From: Roseibium alexandrii DFL-11
GTDB lineage: Bacteria; Pseudomonadota; Alphaproteobacteria; Rhizobiales; Stappiaceae
Direction: 5' to 3'
NCBI RefSeq assembly: GCF_000158095.2
Contig: NZ_CM011002.1
Coordinates: 4,935,703 to 4,999,702 of the forward strand
DNA length: 64,000 nt
Positions 33,672 to 43,591 of the stretch are shown piece by piece (position 1 is the first letter of the stretch; the number at the start of each line of letters is the position of its first letter). A program made the position numbers and the translations under genes. The notes under the pieces are model-generated. The model was not told where the DNA came from. It searched no databases and saw nothing but the letters and a program-made list of their open reading frames with translations.

Positions 33672-34523
33672 ATGCTTCGTTCTGCCATTGCTGCAGCTGC
33701 AATGATTTTCGCGCTCCCTGTTGCCGCTGAACCTGTTCGTCTTGCGGTCACCGACATCGAGGGCCTTGAAGCCCTGCAGCAGGAATTTTCTGCCTTTGAA
33801 AAGGCTCTGGAAGACACAACAGGCTTGGACATCGAACTGTTTCCAGTCAGCTCCCGTACGTCAGCCGTTGAATCCATGAACCAGAACAAGGTCGATCTGG
33901 TTCTGACAGGTCCAGCTGAATATGTCGTAATGAAGGAACTGACCAACGCGGAAATCGTTGTTGCTTGGCAGCGCCCGAACTACTTCGCCCAGATCGTCGT
34001 TATGGCAGAAGGCGAGATTGACGGGCCGCAGGACCTCAAAGGCAAAACTGTTACCTTTGGCAGTGTCGGTTCGACGTCCCAACACCTTGGCCCGGCGCAG
34101 GTTCTGGCAGATTTCGGTCTTGCTTATGGCACTGACTACACTGCGCAGATCATTTCCCGCAACGTGGCCATCGAGGCCCTGATCCGCGGCGATGTTCAGG
34201 CCGTTGGCATGAACGACGGCCACTTGCGCCGCATCCGTGATGCGTTTCCAGGCGAAGCCTTCAAGGTCATTGCCCGGGGCCGTGATCTTCCGAACGACAT
34301 CCTCGTTGCTCGTCCGGACATGGATCGTGTTGCTCTGGAAAAAATCAAGACAGCGTTCCTGGAAAACAGCGGAACGCTGATGGCTGCAGTTCTGAAGGGC
34401 GAAGACAACCAGAAATATGGTGGTGGCTTTTTCCTGACGGGCGTGAACGATGAGAACTACAACTACGTTCGCGACATGTATCAGACCATTGGTGTCGACA
34501 CCTCTTCATTCGTTGGTGACTAA
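33672..34523 (+). CDS. phnD: Phosphonate ABC transporter substrate-binding protein
   Basis: A 283-residue periplasmic protein with a short signal peptide (about 19 residues, ending VAA). The fold is PhnD/PtxB-like; VFLTGPAEYVVM-type and GSVGSTSQHLGPAQVL segments are the phosphonate-binding loops, the second around residue 125 with the Ser/Thr pair that holds the phosphonate oxygen atoms. GGAG lies 8 bases before the ATG at 33672. It is followed by a hairpin and then phnC. Confidence 0.88.
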   Translation: MLRSAIAAAAMIFALPVAAEPVRLAVTDIEGLEALQQEFSAFEKALEDTTGLDIELFPVSSRTSAVESMNQNKVDLVLTGPAEYVVMKELTNAEIVVAWQRPNYFAQIVVMAEGEIDGPQDLKGKTVTFGSVGSTSQHLGPAQVLADFGLAYGTDYTAQIISRNVAIEALIRGDVQAVGMNDGHLRRIRDAFPGEAFKVIARGRDLPNDILVARPDMDRVALEKIKTAFLENSGTLMAAVLKGEDNQKYGGGFFLTGVNDENYNYVRDMYQTIGVDTSSFVGD

Positions 34524-34542
34524 CCCTGTCTTCAACCCATCG

Positions 34543-34564
34543 GGAGCGCGGGTGATCGCGCTCC
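34543..34564 (+). other. Intercistronic hairpin between phnD and phnC
   Basis: Perfect 8-bp stem GGAGCGCG/CGCGCTCC with a GGTGAT loop, 20 bases after the phnD stop and 64 bases before phnC. Only two T residues follow, so it may be a partial terminator or mRNA-stability element. Confidence 0.6.
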
Positions 34565-34627
34565 TTGCCGGTGCTTCCGCAGTGTCTTGCCCGGAAACAA
34601 GCGCCATAAAACTCTGAGGACTGCGCG

Positions 34628-35404
34628 GTGCTTCACACGCCTCCCGCCGATACCAAGGATGTTGCTATTGCGACATCTGCACTTAAGAAACAGTACAAGA
34701 ATGGTCAGGTTCCGGTCCTGAAGGGCGTCGACTTGACCATTCGCCATGGCGAGCGTGTCGCATTGATTGGCTCCAACGGCAGCGGCAAATCCACTTTGTT
34801 GAAGTGCCTTATCGGACTGCATGCTGTGAATGAGGGATCGGTCCAGACACTGGGTGAAACCTTTGGCTCCATTCCGACCGCTGCGCAGCGTGCGCAATTG
34901 CGCAAACAGACCGGTTTTGTCTTCCAAAAACACTGTCTGGTGAAACGGCATTCTGTTCTGAGCAACGTTGTCCACGGCATGCTGGGCTTGCCCGGCAGTT
35001 GGCGCGCGTTCACTCAGGCGACGGCCCCGTCCAGTTGGCGCGCGAAGGCCATGTCTGCCCTGGACGATGTAAATCTGGCCGACAAGGCGCGCAGCCGTGC
35101 GGATGCTTTGTCAGGAGGGCAGCAACAGCGCGTTGCAATCGCGCGCGCAATTGTGCGTGGGCCGCGGCTGATCATTGCTGATGAACCGGCGGCCAGCCTC
35201 GATCCTGTGGCTGGCACCGAGGTCATGCGCCTGTTTTCCGAACTTGCCCAGGTGCACGGGATTACGTTGCTCTTTACCAGCCATGACATGGAACACGCTG
35301 CCGCTTATTCGGATCGGACCGTGGCGTTGAAAGACGGACAAATCCTGTTTGACAAGGCGTCGTGTGAGGTTTGTGACCAGGATCTAAGGGACACTTTCCA
35401 ATGA
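34628..35404 (+). CDS. phnC: Phosphonate ABC transporter ATPase
   Basis: A 258-residue PhnC-type ATPase with Walker A GSNGSGKST, signature LSGGQQQRVAIARA, Walker B LIIADEPAASLDP and the switch His in TSHDME. The GTG at 34628 has GAGGA eight bases upstream. Its stop overlaps the phnE ATG (ATGA). It energises phosphonate, phosphite or phosphate-ester uptake. Confidence 0.9.
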   Translation: MLHTPPADTKDVAIATSALKKQYKNGQVPVLKGVDLTIRHGERVALIGSNGSGKSTLLKCLIGLHAVNEGSVQTLGETFGSIPTAAQRAQLRKQTGFVFQKHCLVKRHSVLSNVVHGMLGLPGSWRAFTQATAPSSWRAKAMSALDDVNLADKARSRADALSGGQQQRVAIARAIVRGPRLIIADEPAASLDPVAGTEVMRLFSELAQVHGITLLFTSHDMEHAAAYSDRTVALKDGQILFDKASCEVCDQDLRDTFQ

Positions 35405-36201
35405 GTGGTGTCGCCCCGGACTTCCGGTCCCGTTTTTCGGGAATGTCATCGATCAACTTCGTTCTGATCATCGTTGTTGCTGCAATTATTTTGAGCTCGA
35501 TCAACTCTGTTGCGCCTTCCGTTGGTCAATTGGCGAATGGGCTGCCGAGTATGGTCAATCTGCTCGATCGAATGTGGCCGCCCAATACGGAAGCCAGTTT
35601 CCTCACACGTGTGGGAATGCGCCTCGTCGAGACATTTCAGATCGCCTTGGCGGGTGCTGCCATCGGGATTGCTCTCAGTCTTCCGATTGGATGGTTGGCT
35701 GCGAAAAAAGTGTCTCCCATCGGTCCGGCATCCTGGCTGGTAAAGGCCATCATTTCTCTCCTTCGAACCATTCCAGACCTGGTTTGGGCGCTTCTGTTCG
35801 TGGTGACTGTCGGTCTTGGGGCCGTTGCGGGCACCATGACGATCGTTGTGGATACGATCGGGTTTTGCGGTCGATTTTTCGCGGAAGCCATGGAAGACGC
35901 CGACAAGGAGCCGCAGGAAGCGCTCTCAGCAATTGGCGCGAACAAGGTGTCCATCCTCATGGGTGGAATTTTGCCGGACGCTGCACCATCAATGATAAAC
36001 ACCGCGCTGTTTGCGTTGGAAAAGGCTGTCCGGTCGTCGGTGGTTCTTGGTCTTGTTGGTGCGGGCGGGATCGGCCAGGAGCTGAAGGCGGCCTTCGACC
36101 TCTTCCAGTACAAGAATGCGTCCGCGATTATCCTGGTGATCTTTGTGATCGTGCTCGTGATGGAGTTCATCACCGACTGGTTGCGCACCAAACTGCAATA
36201 G
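35401..36201 (+). CDS. phnE: Phosphonate ABC transporter permease
   Basis: A 266-residue PhnE-type permease with about six hydrophobic segments. The cytoplasmic docking loop contains EAMEDADKEPQEALSAIGAN near residue 160, the family counterpart of the EAA motif. A single PhnE is present (some systems have two). It is the last gene of phnDCE, and a long inverted repeat follows at 36246. Confidence 0.9.
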   Translation: MSGVAPDFRSRFSGMSSINFVLIIVVAAIILSSINSVAPSVGQLANGLPSMVNLLDRMWPPNTEASFLTRVGMRLVETFQIALAGAAIGIALSLPIGWLAAKKVSPIGPASWLVKAIISLLRTIPDLVWALLFVVTVGLGAVAGTMTIVVDTIGFCGRFFAEAMEDADKEPQEALSAIGANKVSILMGGILPDAAPSMINTALFALEKAVRSSVVLGLVGAGGIGQELKAAFDLFQYKNASAIILVIFVIVLVMEFITDWLRTKLQ

Positions 36202-36245
36202 ATCCGCCGTACTCCAGCGGCGCTCGAGCGCACCTTGGGTGCCAA

Positions 36246-36283
36246 GTGCAAACAGCTCGGAAGCATGATCTTGCTGTTTGCAC
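36246..36283. repeat. Long inverted repeat between convergent phnE and M20 gene
   Basis: Perfect 11-bp arms GTGCAAACAGC (36246-36256) and GCTGTTTGCAC (36273-36283) with a 16-base loop. It lies 44 bases after phnE and 119 bases from the stop of the convergent M20 gene. No T run follows. The rest of the 36202-36401 gap shows no gene. Confidence 0.5.
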
Positions 36284-36401
36284 CCCATATAACGAGACTG
36301 ATCTTCACCAGCGTTATTGTTGTTAATTGTGGCTGACCGGACATGTTTCGCATTGAAGCACGACAATTCCTGGCCAGCGCTATCAGATTATCCGATCAAA
36401 C

Positions 36402-37826
36402 CTACTGGTTGCTCATGGCCTTTAAGGGAGGGGCAACCTCTTCCGGGATCGGGCAGGCATACGGGTCTTTGGCAAGGGTTGCCTTGTGTGCATCGACAGC
36501 CTGGTTCAAGACGCCTGTGTCCTCAAAGAGATCAACCGCTGTGCCTGCCATGATCTTTGCAGCTTGGACCATGCCCTTGTGCGCAGCCGGGGCCTTTCCT
36601 TGTGCGGTCAGCTGCCATGTGTGGAATGGAGTGCCAACTGCACAAGTGGCAACACGTGCCTGAACGGTCGGCACAGCCCAGCTGACATCGCCCACATCGG
36701 TTGACCCTTCTCCGCCCTCACTTTTCCGGTCCAAAGGAGCCACAAAATCACAAAGCGCGAGATCCGGATCAACCTCAGCCCCGATGCGCCGGAACGAGAC
36801 GTGAATATTATCCTCGCTGAGCGTCTCACGGATCTTGTTTGCAAAGATGCGGTCCGTTTCATCGAAATTAGGGGCGCCCAAACGGTTGAGGTTGCGCTGC
36901 ATGGTTTCTTCCAAAGGACGGTTGCCAAGCAGATTGGACACGCCGCTGACGACGCTGCTCTCGACCGTTGTCTCGGTCATCAGCGCTGCGCCTTCAGCAA
37001 TCTTGTGGACCCGGCCGATCAGATCGCGCAGTTCTTTGAGGTTCCGCGCCCGCACCAGCTGGCGTACGGTGGCCTTGGACTGGACGACATTGGGCGCAAT
37101 CCCACCGGCATCCAGATAGGCGTAATGCACCCTGGCGTCGTCCGGCATGTGTTCGCGCATGTAATTTACGCCAACGTTCATCAGCTCGATTGCATCGAGA
37201 GCGCTGCGGCCAAGTTCAGGGGCACCGGCCGCATGCGCCGCGCGGCCGTGGAAGGTGAAATCGATCCGCGTGTTTGCAAGGGACTTGGCTTCGTTGACCC
37301 CGGTGAAGGTTGCCGGGTGCCAGGAGATTGCTGCATCGACGTCGTCGAACAGACCCGCGCGGACCATGAAGGTTTTGGCAGCGCCACCTTCCTCGGCGGG
37401 GCAGCCGTAGTAGCGCACACGCCCCTTGAGCCCACGCTCTGCCAGGTAGTCCTTCACAGCAGAGGCCGCCATCAAGGCCGCGGAGCCGAGAAGGTTGTGG
37501 CCGCACCCATGCCCGGGGCCGCCGGCCTCGACCGGCTGATGTTCGGCAGTACCGGCAACCTGGCCAAGTTCGGGAAGGGCATCGAACTCACCGAGGATGG
37601 CAATGACAGGGCCTTCATCGCCGGCTTCACCCACAATCGCGGTCGGTATTCCTGCGACACCTTCGGTTATCCTGAACCCTTCCTGTTCCAGCATCTTTTT
37701 GTGTTCGGCAACAGACTTGAATTCGGTGTAGGCGATTTCCGGCAGGTCAAAGACACGGTCGGAGAGGCCGATATAATCCTCCCGGCGGCTATCGACCAGA
37801 TCCCAGACGCGATCCGTATTTTTCAT
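36402..37826 (-). CDS. M20D-family amidohydrolase (AbgB-like)
   Basis: A 474-residue metallo-amidohydrolase resembling the B subunit of p-aminobenzoyl-glutamate hydrolase. GGPGHGCGHNLLG near 107 carries the metal-binding Cys/His of the M20D group, PAEEGGAAK near 148 the catalytic Glu, and RAAHAAGAPELGRSA the dimerisation-domain His. Such enzymes cleave N-acyl amino acids or dipeptide-like amides. It is downstream of the dipeptide ABC importer on the same strand (start 93 bases after the importer ATPase), with GGGAGGA before the ATG. No AbgA-like partner is adjacent. Confidence 0.88.
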   Translation of the reverse strand: MKNTDRVWDLVDSRREDYIGLSDRVFDLPEIAYTEFKSVAEHKKMLEQEGFRITEGVAGIPTAIVGEAGDEGPVIAILGEFDALPELGQVAGTAEHQPVEAGGPGHGCGHNLLGSAALMAASAVKDYLAERGLKGRVRYYGCPAEEGGAAKTFMVRAGLFDDVDAAISWHPATFTGVNEAKSLANTRIDFTFHGRAAHAAGAPELGRSALDAIELMNVGVNYMREHMPDDARVHYAYLDAGGIAPNVVQSKATVRQLVRARNLKELRDLIGRVHKIAEGAALMTETTVESSVVSGVSNLLGNRPLEETMQRNLNRLGAPNFDETDRIFANKIRETLSEDNIHVSFRRIGAEVDPDLALCDFVAPLDRKSEGGEGSTDVGDVSWAVPTVQARVATCAVGTPFHTWQLTAQGKAPAAHKGMVQAAKIMAGTAVDLFEDTGVLNQAVDAHKATLAKDPYACPIPEEVAPPLKAMSNQ

Positions 37827-37918
37827 TGTGTCCTCCCAAAAATGTCAGCAGAACCCCGTCGCGTCGCAACGGTGCGGCACGGGGCAGGTCTTCGTATCGG
37901 CAATCCCGACTGCCGGGA

Positions 37919-38917
37919 TCAGAGCGTCTTCCAGTAGTGGCAGGCGACCGAATGGCCGCCGCCGAAAGTCTCAAGGTCCGGCTGCTCCTGGCGGCAGAGG
38001 TCCTGCGCCTGTGGACAGCGCGGGTTGAAGAAACAGCCCTTTGGCGGATCCAGTGGAGACGGGATTTCGCCTTCGATAGGGGCAAAGTCGCGCTTTCGCT
38101 GATCCAGCCGGGGTGCTTCTGCAAGCAAGGCCTTTGTGTAGGGGTGTTTCGGCGCGCTGAAGATCTCTTCGGTCGAGGCGCTTTCGACGATCCGGCCGAG
38201 ATACATGATCGCGACCCGGTCCGCGATGTGTTCGACAACGCTGAGATCGTGGCTGATGAAGAGATAGGTCAGGCCAAACTCTTCTCGCAGATCCATGAAG
38301 AGGTTGATAACCTGAGCCTGGATCGACACGTCCAGGGCAGCAATCGCCTCGTCGCAGACGAGGAATTTCGGTTTGACCGCAAGTGCCCGCGCAATGCCGA
38401 TGCGCTGACGCTGGCCACCAGAAAACTGGTGCGCATATCGCCGTTTCAAAGATGGATCCAGTCCAACCTTCTTCATGATGTCGTCGACGTAGTCAGAGGC
38501 TTCTGATCTTGAGACGACACCGTGGACTTGTGGTGCTTCGCCAATGATGTCTTCCACACGCATGCGTGGATTGAGGCTGGCGAAGGGATCCTGAAAAATC
38601 ATCTGAATGGCGAGTGTTGCCGCTTTCTTGTCAGCGCGCGACATCGCGGCGACATCCTTGCCCTGAAACAGAAGCTGTCCGGAGCTTGGGGCATGAATGC
38701 CCGCAACGACACGGCCAAGGGTGGATTTGCCGCAGCCAGATTCGCCCACAAGACCCAGCACCTCGCCTTCCTTGACGGAGAGGTTCACTTCATCGACGGC
38801 GTGTACGATTTCTTCCCGGATGCCAGCACCCAGTTTTTGCGCGACTTTTTCGGCAATATCGAGGCGTTTGGCAAAACGTTTCGAGACGTCTTTGATCTCA
38901 ACAAGTGGCGCGTTCAT
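37919..38917 (-). CDS. Dipeptide/oligopeptide ABC transporter ATPase (DppF/OppF-like)
   Basis: A 332-residue ATPase: Walker [10 protein letters not shown], signature [14 protein letters not shown], Walker [15 protein letters not shown], and the C-terminal oligopeptide-transporter extension with a cysteine-rich [14 protein letters not shown] segment that in relatives binds an iron-sulfur cluster or zinc. Walker B has the less common DEAIAALD version typical of DppF. The ATG at 38917 overlaps the stop of the partner ATPase (ATGA). Confidence 0.88.
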   Translation of the reverse strand: MNAPLVEIKDVSKRFAKRLDIAEKVAQKLGAGIREEIVHAVDEVNLSVKEGEVLGLVGESGCGKSTLGRVVAGIHAPSSGQLLFQGKDVAAMSRADKKAATLAIQMIFQDPFASLNPRMRVEDIIGEAPQVHGVVSRSEASDYVDDIMKKVGLDPSLKRRYAHQFSGGQRQRIGIARALAVKPKFLVCDEAIAALDVSIQAQVINLFMDLREEFGLTYLFISHDLSVVEHIADRVAIMYLGRIVESASTEEIFSAPKHPYTKALLAEAPRLDQRKRDFAPIEGEIPSPLDPPKGCFFNPRCPQAQDLCRQEQPDLETFGGGHSVACHYWKTL

Positions 38918-39888
38918 TCGGCTGCAGCCTGTGCCTGAGGATTGAAACAGCGGATATCCCGGTTCGCGACATGTGTAATCGGGGGCTGGGTCTTGCATGC
39001 AGCACTTGCCGATCGGCACCGCGGCGCGAAGGCACAGCCTTCGGGGAGCGCCAGCATGTTTGGCGTCATGCCCTCGATCTGGAACAGCCTTTCGCCGCGT
39101 TTGTTTGCTGTCGGAACAGATCCGAGGAGCCCGATCGTATAGGGATGCAACGGGCGGTCGATGACATCGTCGGTCAGACCCTGCTCGACGATCCGCCCTG
39201 CATACATGACAGAGATCCGGTCTGCGAGGCCCGCAACGACGGCGAGGTCGTGGGTGATCCAGATCATCGCAGTGCCCGTCTGGCGCGTCAGCTTCTGCGC
39301 TTCATGAATGATCTGTGCCTGGATCGTGACATCCAGTGCCGTCGTCGGTTCGTCGGCGATGATCAAATCCGGTTTGTTGAGGAATGCGATCGCGATCGAT
39401 ACACGTTGGCGCATGCCACCGGACAGCTGGTGGGGATAGGCCTTTAGCCGCTCTTCAGGGGAGGGGATGCCGACAAGGCCGAGTGCATCCCGCGACCGTT
39501 CCCAGGCTTCTTTTTTTGACACTTTTTCATGGGCGAAGATCGCTTCCATCATTTGGGAATCGATGCGCAGGACCGGGTTCAGTGTCATCATCGGATCCTG
39601 AAAGATCATCGATATCCGATTGCCGCGGATGGACTTCAGCTTCCCCTCCGGCGCATTGGCGATCTCATCGCCGTTGAACCGGATCGAACCTTCGACGATC
39701 CGGCCCGGCTGATCGATCAAGCCCAGAATAGAGAACCCGGTGATGGACTTGCCGGACCCCGATTCCCCGACCAGACCCATGACCTCGCCCTTGTTGACGG
39801 TGAAATCAACGCCATCGACGGCTTTGACAACACCCGCGTGGGTGAAGAAATGCGTCTTCAGCCCGGCAACTTCGAGAACCGCCGTCAT
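38914..39888 (-). CDS. Dipeptide/oligopeptide ABC transporter ATPase (DppD/OppD-like)
   Basis: A 324-residue ATPase: Walker A GESGSGKS, signature [14 protein letters not shown], Walker [15 protein letters not shown], and the C-terminal segment [14 protein letters not shown] with the family cysteines. It heterodimerises with the neighbouring DppF-like ATPase. The ATG at 39888 was chosen for the ATGA overlap with the upstream permease gene; the longer frame upstream is inside that permease. Confidence 0.9.
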   Translation of the reverse strand: MTAVLEVAGLKTHFFTHAGVVKAVDGVDFTVNKGEVMGLVGESGSGKSITGFSILGLIDQPGRIVEGSIRFNGDEIANAPEGKLKSIRGNRISMIFQDPMMTLNPVLRIDSQMMEAIFAHEKVSKKEAWERSRDALGLVGIPSPEERLKAYPHQLSGGMRQRVSIAIAFLNKPDLIIADEPTTALDVTIQAQIIHEAQKLTRQTGTAMIWITHDLAVVAGLADRISVMYAGRIVEQGLTDDVIDRPLHPYTIGLLGSVPTANKRGERLFQIEGMTPNMLALPEGCAFAPRCRSASAACKTQPPITHVANRDIRCFNPQAQAAAE

Positions 39889-40802
39889 TTCTTCATCCTC
39901 GGATTGAGAACGTCGCGTAGCTGATCGCCGACTAGATTGATCGAAGCCACGGTCAGTAGAAGCGCAATCCCGGGAAACACAGAGATCCAATACCGGCCGG
40001 ACAGCATGTACTCAAAACCGTTGGCAATCAGAACGCCAAGTGATGGTTCGGTTTGCGGTAGACCCACCCCAAGGAAAGAGAGTGTTGCCTCCAGCGAAAC
40101 CGCATGGGCTGTCTGCACTGTCCCAACCACGATCAAGGGGGCGAGACAGTTCGGCAAGATGTGGCGAAAGACAACCCTCGTCTTGGAAAGCCCGAGACAT
40201 TGAGCTGCTTCAACGTATTCCTTTCCGCGCTCAACCAAGGCCGTGGCGCGAACGGTCCGCGCGTAATAGGCCCATTGGGCTACAACAAGCGCAAGGATGA
40301 TCTTGTCGATGCCCTTGCCCAAGGCTGCAACCAGCATCAAGGCCACCAAGGCTGCCGGGAACGACAATTGAAGGTCGACAACCCGCATAATGACGGCTTC
40401 TGTCCTGCCGCCGGAATAAGCAGCGATCAGACCAACGACCATCCCGACAAACAACGCGATTACGCCGGACGCCAAGCCCACGGAGATGGAAATCCTGAGC
40501 CCATAAAGAATGGCTGAATAAAGATCCCGGCCTGCGCCATCGGAGCCAAGCCACATGGTATATCCGGCAAATGCTTCCGATCCGGGGGCGAGCCGCCCAT
40601 CCAGAACATCGACCTGCGCCAGATCATAAGGGTTTTGAGGCGTGATCCAGGGAGCCAGTATGGCCAGGACCATGATGATCAGGAGGACAAAGAACGCCGT
40701 TGCCGCGATTCGGCTTTCGAAAAACTCCGCCCGGAAACGCTGAAACGGGGTCTCCACCTTCACTTTGGAGGGCGCTGAAGAGTGCAGTGTTGAATCGGTC
40801 AT
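39885..40802 (-). CDS. Peptide ABC transporter permease (DppC-like)
   Basis: A 305-residue permease with an N-terminal cytoplasmic stretch, the OppC-type N-terminal helix and five further hydrophobic segments. The EAA loop reads EAAQCLGLSKTRVVFRHILPN near residue 200. It is coupled to the DppB-like gene upstream and the DppD-like gene downstream by ATGA overlaps. Confidence 0.9.
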   Translation of the reverse strand: MTDSTLHSSAPSKVKVETPFQRFRAEFFESRIAATAFFVLLIIMVLAILAPWITPQNPYDLAQVDVLDGRLAPGSEAFAGYTMWLGSDGAGRDLYSAILYGLRISISVGLASGVIALFVGMVVGLIAAYSGGRTEAVIMRVVDLQLSFPAALVALMLVAALGKGIDKIILALVVAQWAYYARTVRATALVERGKEYVEAAQCLGLSKTRVVFRHILPNCLAPLIVVGTVQTAHAVSLEATLSFLGVGLPQTEPSLGVLIANGFEYMLSGRYWISVFPGIALLLTVASINLVGDQLRDVLNPRMKK

Positions 40803-41776
40803 GCGCCCTGATCCTGCAGCCGGACACGCGGGTCCAGAATTGAATAAAGAATGTCAACGACCAGATTGATGACCACAAAGAACAGCACCATGATCATCAG
40901 GTAGGCAACGACCACCGGCCGGTCGAGCTGAAGGATGGCATCGATCAGCAGCTTGCCCATGCCCGGCCAGGCAAAGATCGTTTCCGTGACGACCGAAAAC
41001 CCGATGAGGCTGCCGAACTCCAGGCCCATGACTGTAACGACCGGGATCATGATGTTCTTCATCACATGGACAAGAATGATCCGGCTGGTCGAAATGCCCT
41101 TGGCCCTTGCGTATTTCACATAGTCCTGACTCATCGCTTCCCGTACACCGGCTCGCGTCAAGCGGATGGCAAGCGAGATTTTTAGAAGTGCCAGGTTAAG
41201 CGCGGGCAAGAAAATGTGCCGCAGACCGTCCCAGGTCGCCAGACTGGTCTCAATCCCGAAGATCGTTGCTGTGTCGCCTCGCCCTGTTGAGGGTAGCCAT
41301 CCGAGTTCAACGGCGAACAGCAATATGAGCATCAAGCCGACCCAGAATGTCGGCAGGGAAAACCCGAGAATGGATCCCGCCATGATGCCCTTGGAAATCG
41401 GGTTGTCCGGATAAAGCCCGGAAAACAGACCAAGCGGGATGCCAATGACAATGGCAAGCATCAATGCACTGAACGCAAGTTCCAAAGTGGCCGGCATGTG
41501 GTGCAAGATCAGCTTCAGGGCCGGTTCGCCGAAGATAAAGGAATCGCCCAGATTGCCCTGGGCTGCCCCCTTCAGGAACAGCAGATATTGGTCCCAGATC
41601 GGTCGGTCGAGACCCAGCCGGCGGATTGCGGCCTCGATGTCGGCCTGATCTGCGTCAGGGCTCACCAGCATATAGACCGGGTCGCCAACGATGTTCACAC
41701 CGAAGAAGACGATCACCGACATGAGAAACACGACGAGGAGCGCCTGCATCAGCCGGCGGATTACAAAAACAGACAT
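40799..41776 (-). CDS. Peptide ABC transporter permease (DppB-like)
   Basis: A 325-residue permease with the typical first helix near residues 9-30, a periplasmic domain, and five more hydrophobic segments. The EAA loop is visible as REAMSQDYVKYARAKGIS near residue 208. First of the two permeases, it lies 61 bases after the binding protein stop, with a long hairpin in that gap. Confidence 0.9.
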   Translation of the reverse strand: MSVFVIRRLMQALLVVFLMSVIVFFGVNIVGDPVYMLVSPDADQADIEAAIRRLGLDRPIWDQYLLFLKGAAQGNLGDSFIFGEPALKLILHHMPATLELAFSALMLAIVIGIPLGLFSGLYPDNPISKGIMAGSILGFSLPTFWVGLMLILLFAVELGWLPSTGRGDTATIFGIETSLATWDGLRHIFLPALNLALLKISLAIRLTRAGVREAMSQDYVKYARAKGISTSRIILVHVMKNIMIPVVTVMGLEFGSLIGFSVVTETIFAWPGMGKLLIDAILQLDRPVVVAYLMIMVLFFVVINLVVDILYSILDPRVRLQDQGA

Positions 41777-41799
41777 AAGGAGTTCTCGGTTCAGGGACG

Positions 41800-41829
41800 T
41801 TCCGGACCGCTGAGATCAGCGGCCCGGAA
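41800..41829 (-). other. Intercistronic hairpin after the peptide-binding protein
   Basis: 14-bp arms (41800-41813 and 41816-41829), paired throughout with one G-U wobble on the minus-strand transcript, separated by only 2 bases. It begins 8 bases after the binding-protein stop and ends 23 bases before the permease start. No T run, so mRNA protection or partial termination is likely. Confidence 0.65.
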
Positions 41830-41837
41830 ATCGCTGG

Positions 41838-43421
41838 TTATTCCTTCACGACACCCATGGCGAGCGTGTACTCGTCGGTGCGGGGAATATACGTCAGGCC
41901 CTTTTTGGCCGCCCAGGTGTTGACCTGGAAGTGGGTCGGGATGATTGCGACATCACCGATCGCCATTTCCGTGGCTTCCGCGAGCAGGTCCTGACGCTTT
42001 TCATCATCAACGGTGCGCAATGCTTCTTCGATCTTCGCATCGATTTCCGCATTGGAGTGACGTCCGCGGTTCGATGACCCGAAGCCCTTGTCCTTGTCGT
42101 AAGTGTGGATCAAGGACTTCAGCGGAGAAGAAGCTTCGCCCGAACCGGCACCCCAGCCCACCAGGATGAAGCTGAACTCCGGCTGACCATCGGCACCGCC
42201 GCGGGATGCGCGGCCGAAATAAACGGAACGCGGCATTGTTTCGACCGCAGTCTTGATGCCAACACGTGTCAGCATCTGACCGATCGCCTCGGCGATTTTC
42301 GCATCGTTGATGTAGCGATCGTTCGGGCCATGAATGGTCAATTGGAAGCCGTCCGGGTATCCGGCTTCTGCCAACAGTTCCTTGGCACCGTTCGGGTCGT
42401 AATCAATCGGCTGCAAGTTCTCCGACACGCCGAAGAAACCTTCCGGCAACAGCTGGCCGGCCGGCAGTGCCACGCCTTCCATCACCCGGTCGACAATCGC
42501 ATTCCGGTTGATCGCCTTGGAGATTGCCAGACGGACACGCTGGTCCAGAAGCGGATTTTTGATGTCGCTGCCGTCAGTGCCCTTCACAAAGGGGGAGTTC
42601 TCACGGAACTGGTCCAAATGGAGGTAGATGACGCGGTTGGAAACACCTTGGCTCAGCTGGATCTCGTCCTTGCCTTCAAGCACGCCGATATCTGTTGTCG
42701 GAACGCTGGCGATCATGTCGACATCACCTGCAAGCAGAGCAGCGACACGGCTCGGACCTGACTTGATCGGGCGGAAGTCAACTTCAGTCCAGATTGGAGC
42801 GTCGCCCCAGTAGTCATCGTTGCGCACCATAGTGATGCTCTCGCCGGGCTTGTAGCTTCCAAACTTGAACGGGCCGGTGCCAATCGCCGCGGTGCCAGCG
42901 TTGAAGTCTTCTGTCGCCGCGCGACATCCGGCGCTGTCCGAGATCACAGGGATCGTGGAAATGTCGTTCGCCATCAACGGGTATGGCGTTTCCGTGGAAA
43001 TGTGGACCGTATAGTCGTCGATTTTCTTGAAGGTTTTGCCCTTCAAATAAGTGCCGAAGCCAGATGGGGAATTCGGGACATCCGGAGCCCGCTCCATGGT
43101 GCAAATGACGTCGTCCGCATTGAAGTCGCTGCCGTCATGGAATTTCACGCCTTCGCGAAGTTTGAACTCCCATGTCAGCTCATCGATCGGTTGCCAGGAT
43201 ACGGCGAGGCCCGGTGACAGTCGTTGCTTTTCGTCTTGTGCAATCAGGCGATCAAACAGGTGATACGAGATTGCGTTGTTCGGACCCAGATTGTGGAAAT
43301 GTGGATCCATCGCTGTTGGTTCGGACGCCAACCCAATGGTCAGCTTTTCTGCGGACGCTGCCCCGGTAAACAAGGCAAACACGCTTACAGACACTGCGGC
43401 TGCAGCAGTAAGTTTTCTCAT
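41838..43421 (-). CDS. Peptide ABC transporter substrate-binding protein (family 5)
   Basis: A 527-residue DppA/OppA-type protein with a clear signal peptide (about 24 residues, ending ASA). The SBP_bac_5 fold follows, with the N-terminal LTWEFKLREGVKFHDGSDF signature near residue 80. It binds peptides or a related ligand in the periplasm. It is first in the operon and divergent from the LysR gene across 170 bases. The neighbouring M20 hydrolases suggest that the imported ligand is an amide or peptide. Confidence 0.9.
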   Translation of the reverse strand: MRKLTAAAAVSVSVFALFTGAASAEKLTIGLASEPTAMDPHFHNLGPNNAISYHLFDRLIAQDEKQRLSPGLAVSWQPIDELTWEFKLREGVKFHDGSDFNADDVICTMERAPDVPNSPSGFGTYLKGKTFKKIDDYTVHISTETPYPLMANDISTIPVISDSAGCRAATEDFNAGTAAIGTGPFKFGSYKPGESITMVRNDDYWGDAPIWTEVDFRPIKSGPSRVAALLAGDVDMIASVPTTDIGVLEGKDEIQLSQGVSNRVIYLHLDQFRENSPFVKGTDGSDIKNPLLDQRVRLAISKAINRNAIVDRVMEGVALPAGQLLPEGFFGVSENLQPIDYDPNGAKELLAEAGYPDGFQLTIHGPNDRYINDAKIAEAIGQMLTRVGIKTAVETMPRSVYFGRASRGGADGQPEFSFILVGWGAGSGEASSPLKSLIHTYDKDKGFGSSNRGRHSNAEIDAKIEEALRTVDDEKRQDLLAEATEMAIGDVAIIPTHFQVNTWAAKKGLTYIPRTDEYTLAMGVVKE

Positions 43422-43591
43422 GACAATATAACTCCCTCGGAAGGCGCGGTGTCCTTTTTGCCGGACTTTTGCCGCACGCTAAAAAGGATGGTAGCTTGCA
43501 GAAAATTCATTGCCAACAGAGAAATTAATCCATTTTTGCATAGACTAATTCATCTTGTAGGCATGACTATTTATAAGGCAGATCTCAACCT

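Noticed and set aside
36801..37937. 378-codon + strand frame opposite the M20D gene
   Set aside because: Opposite a well-conserved hydrolase, no family-like text and no ribosome-binding context.
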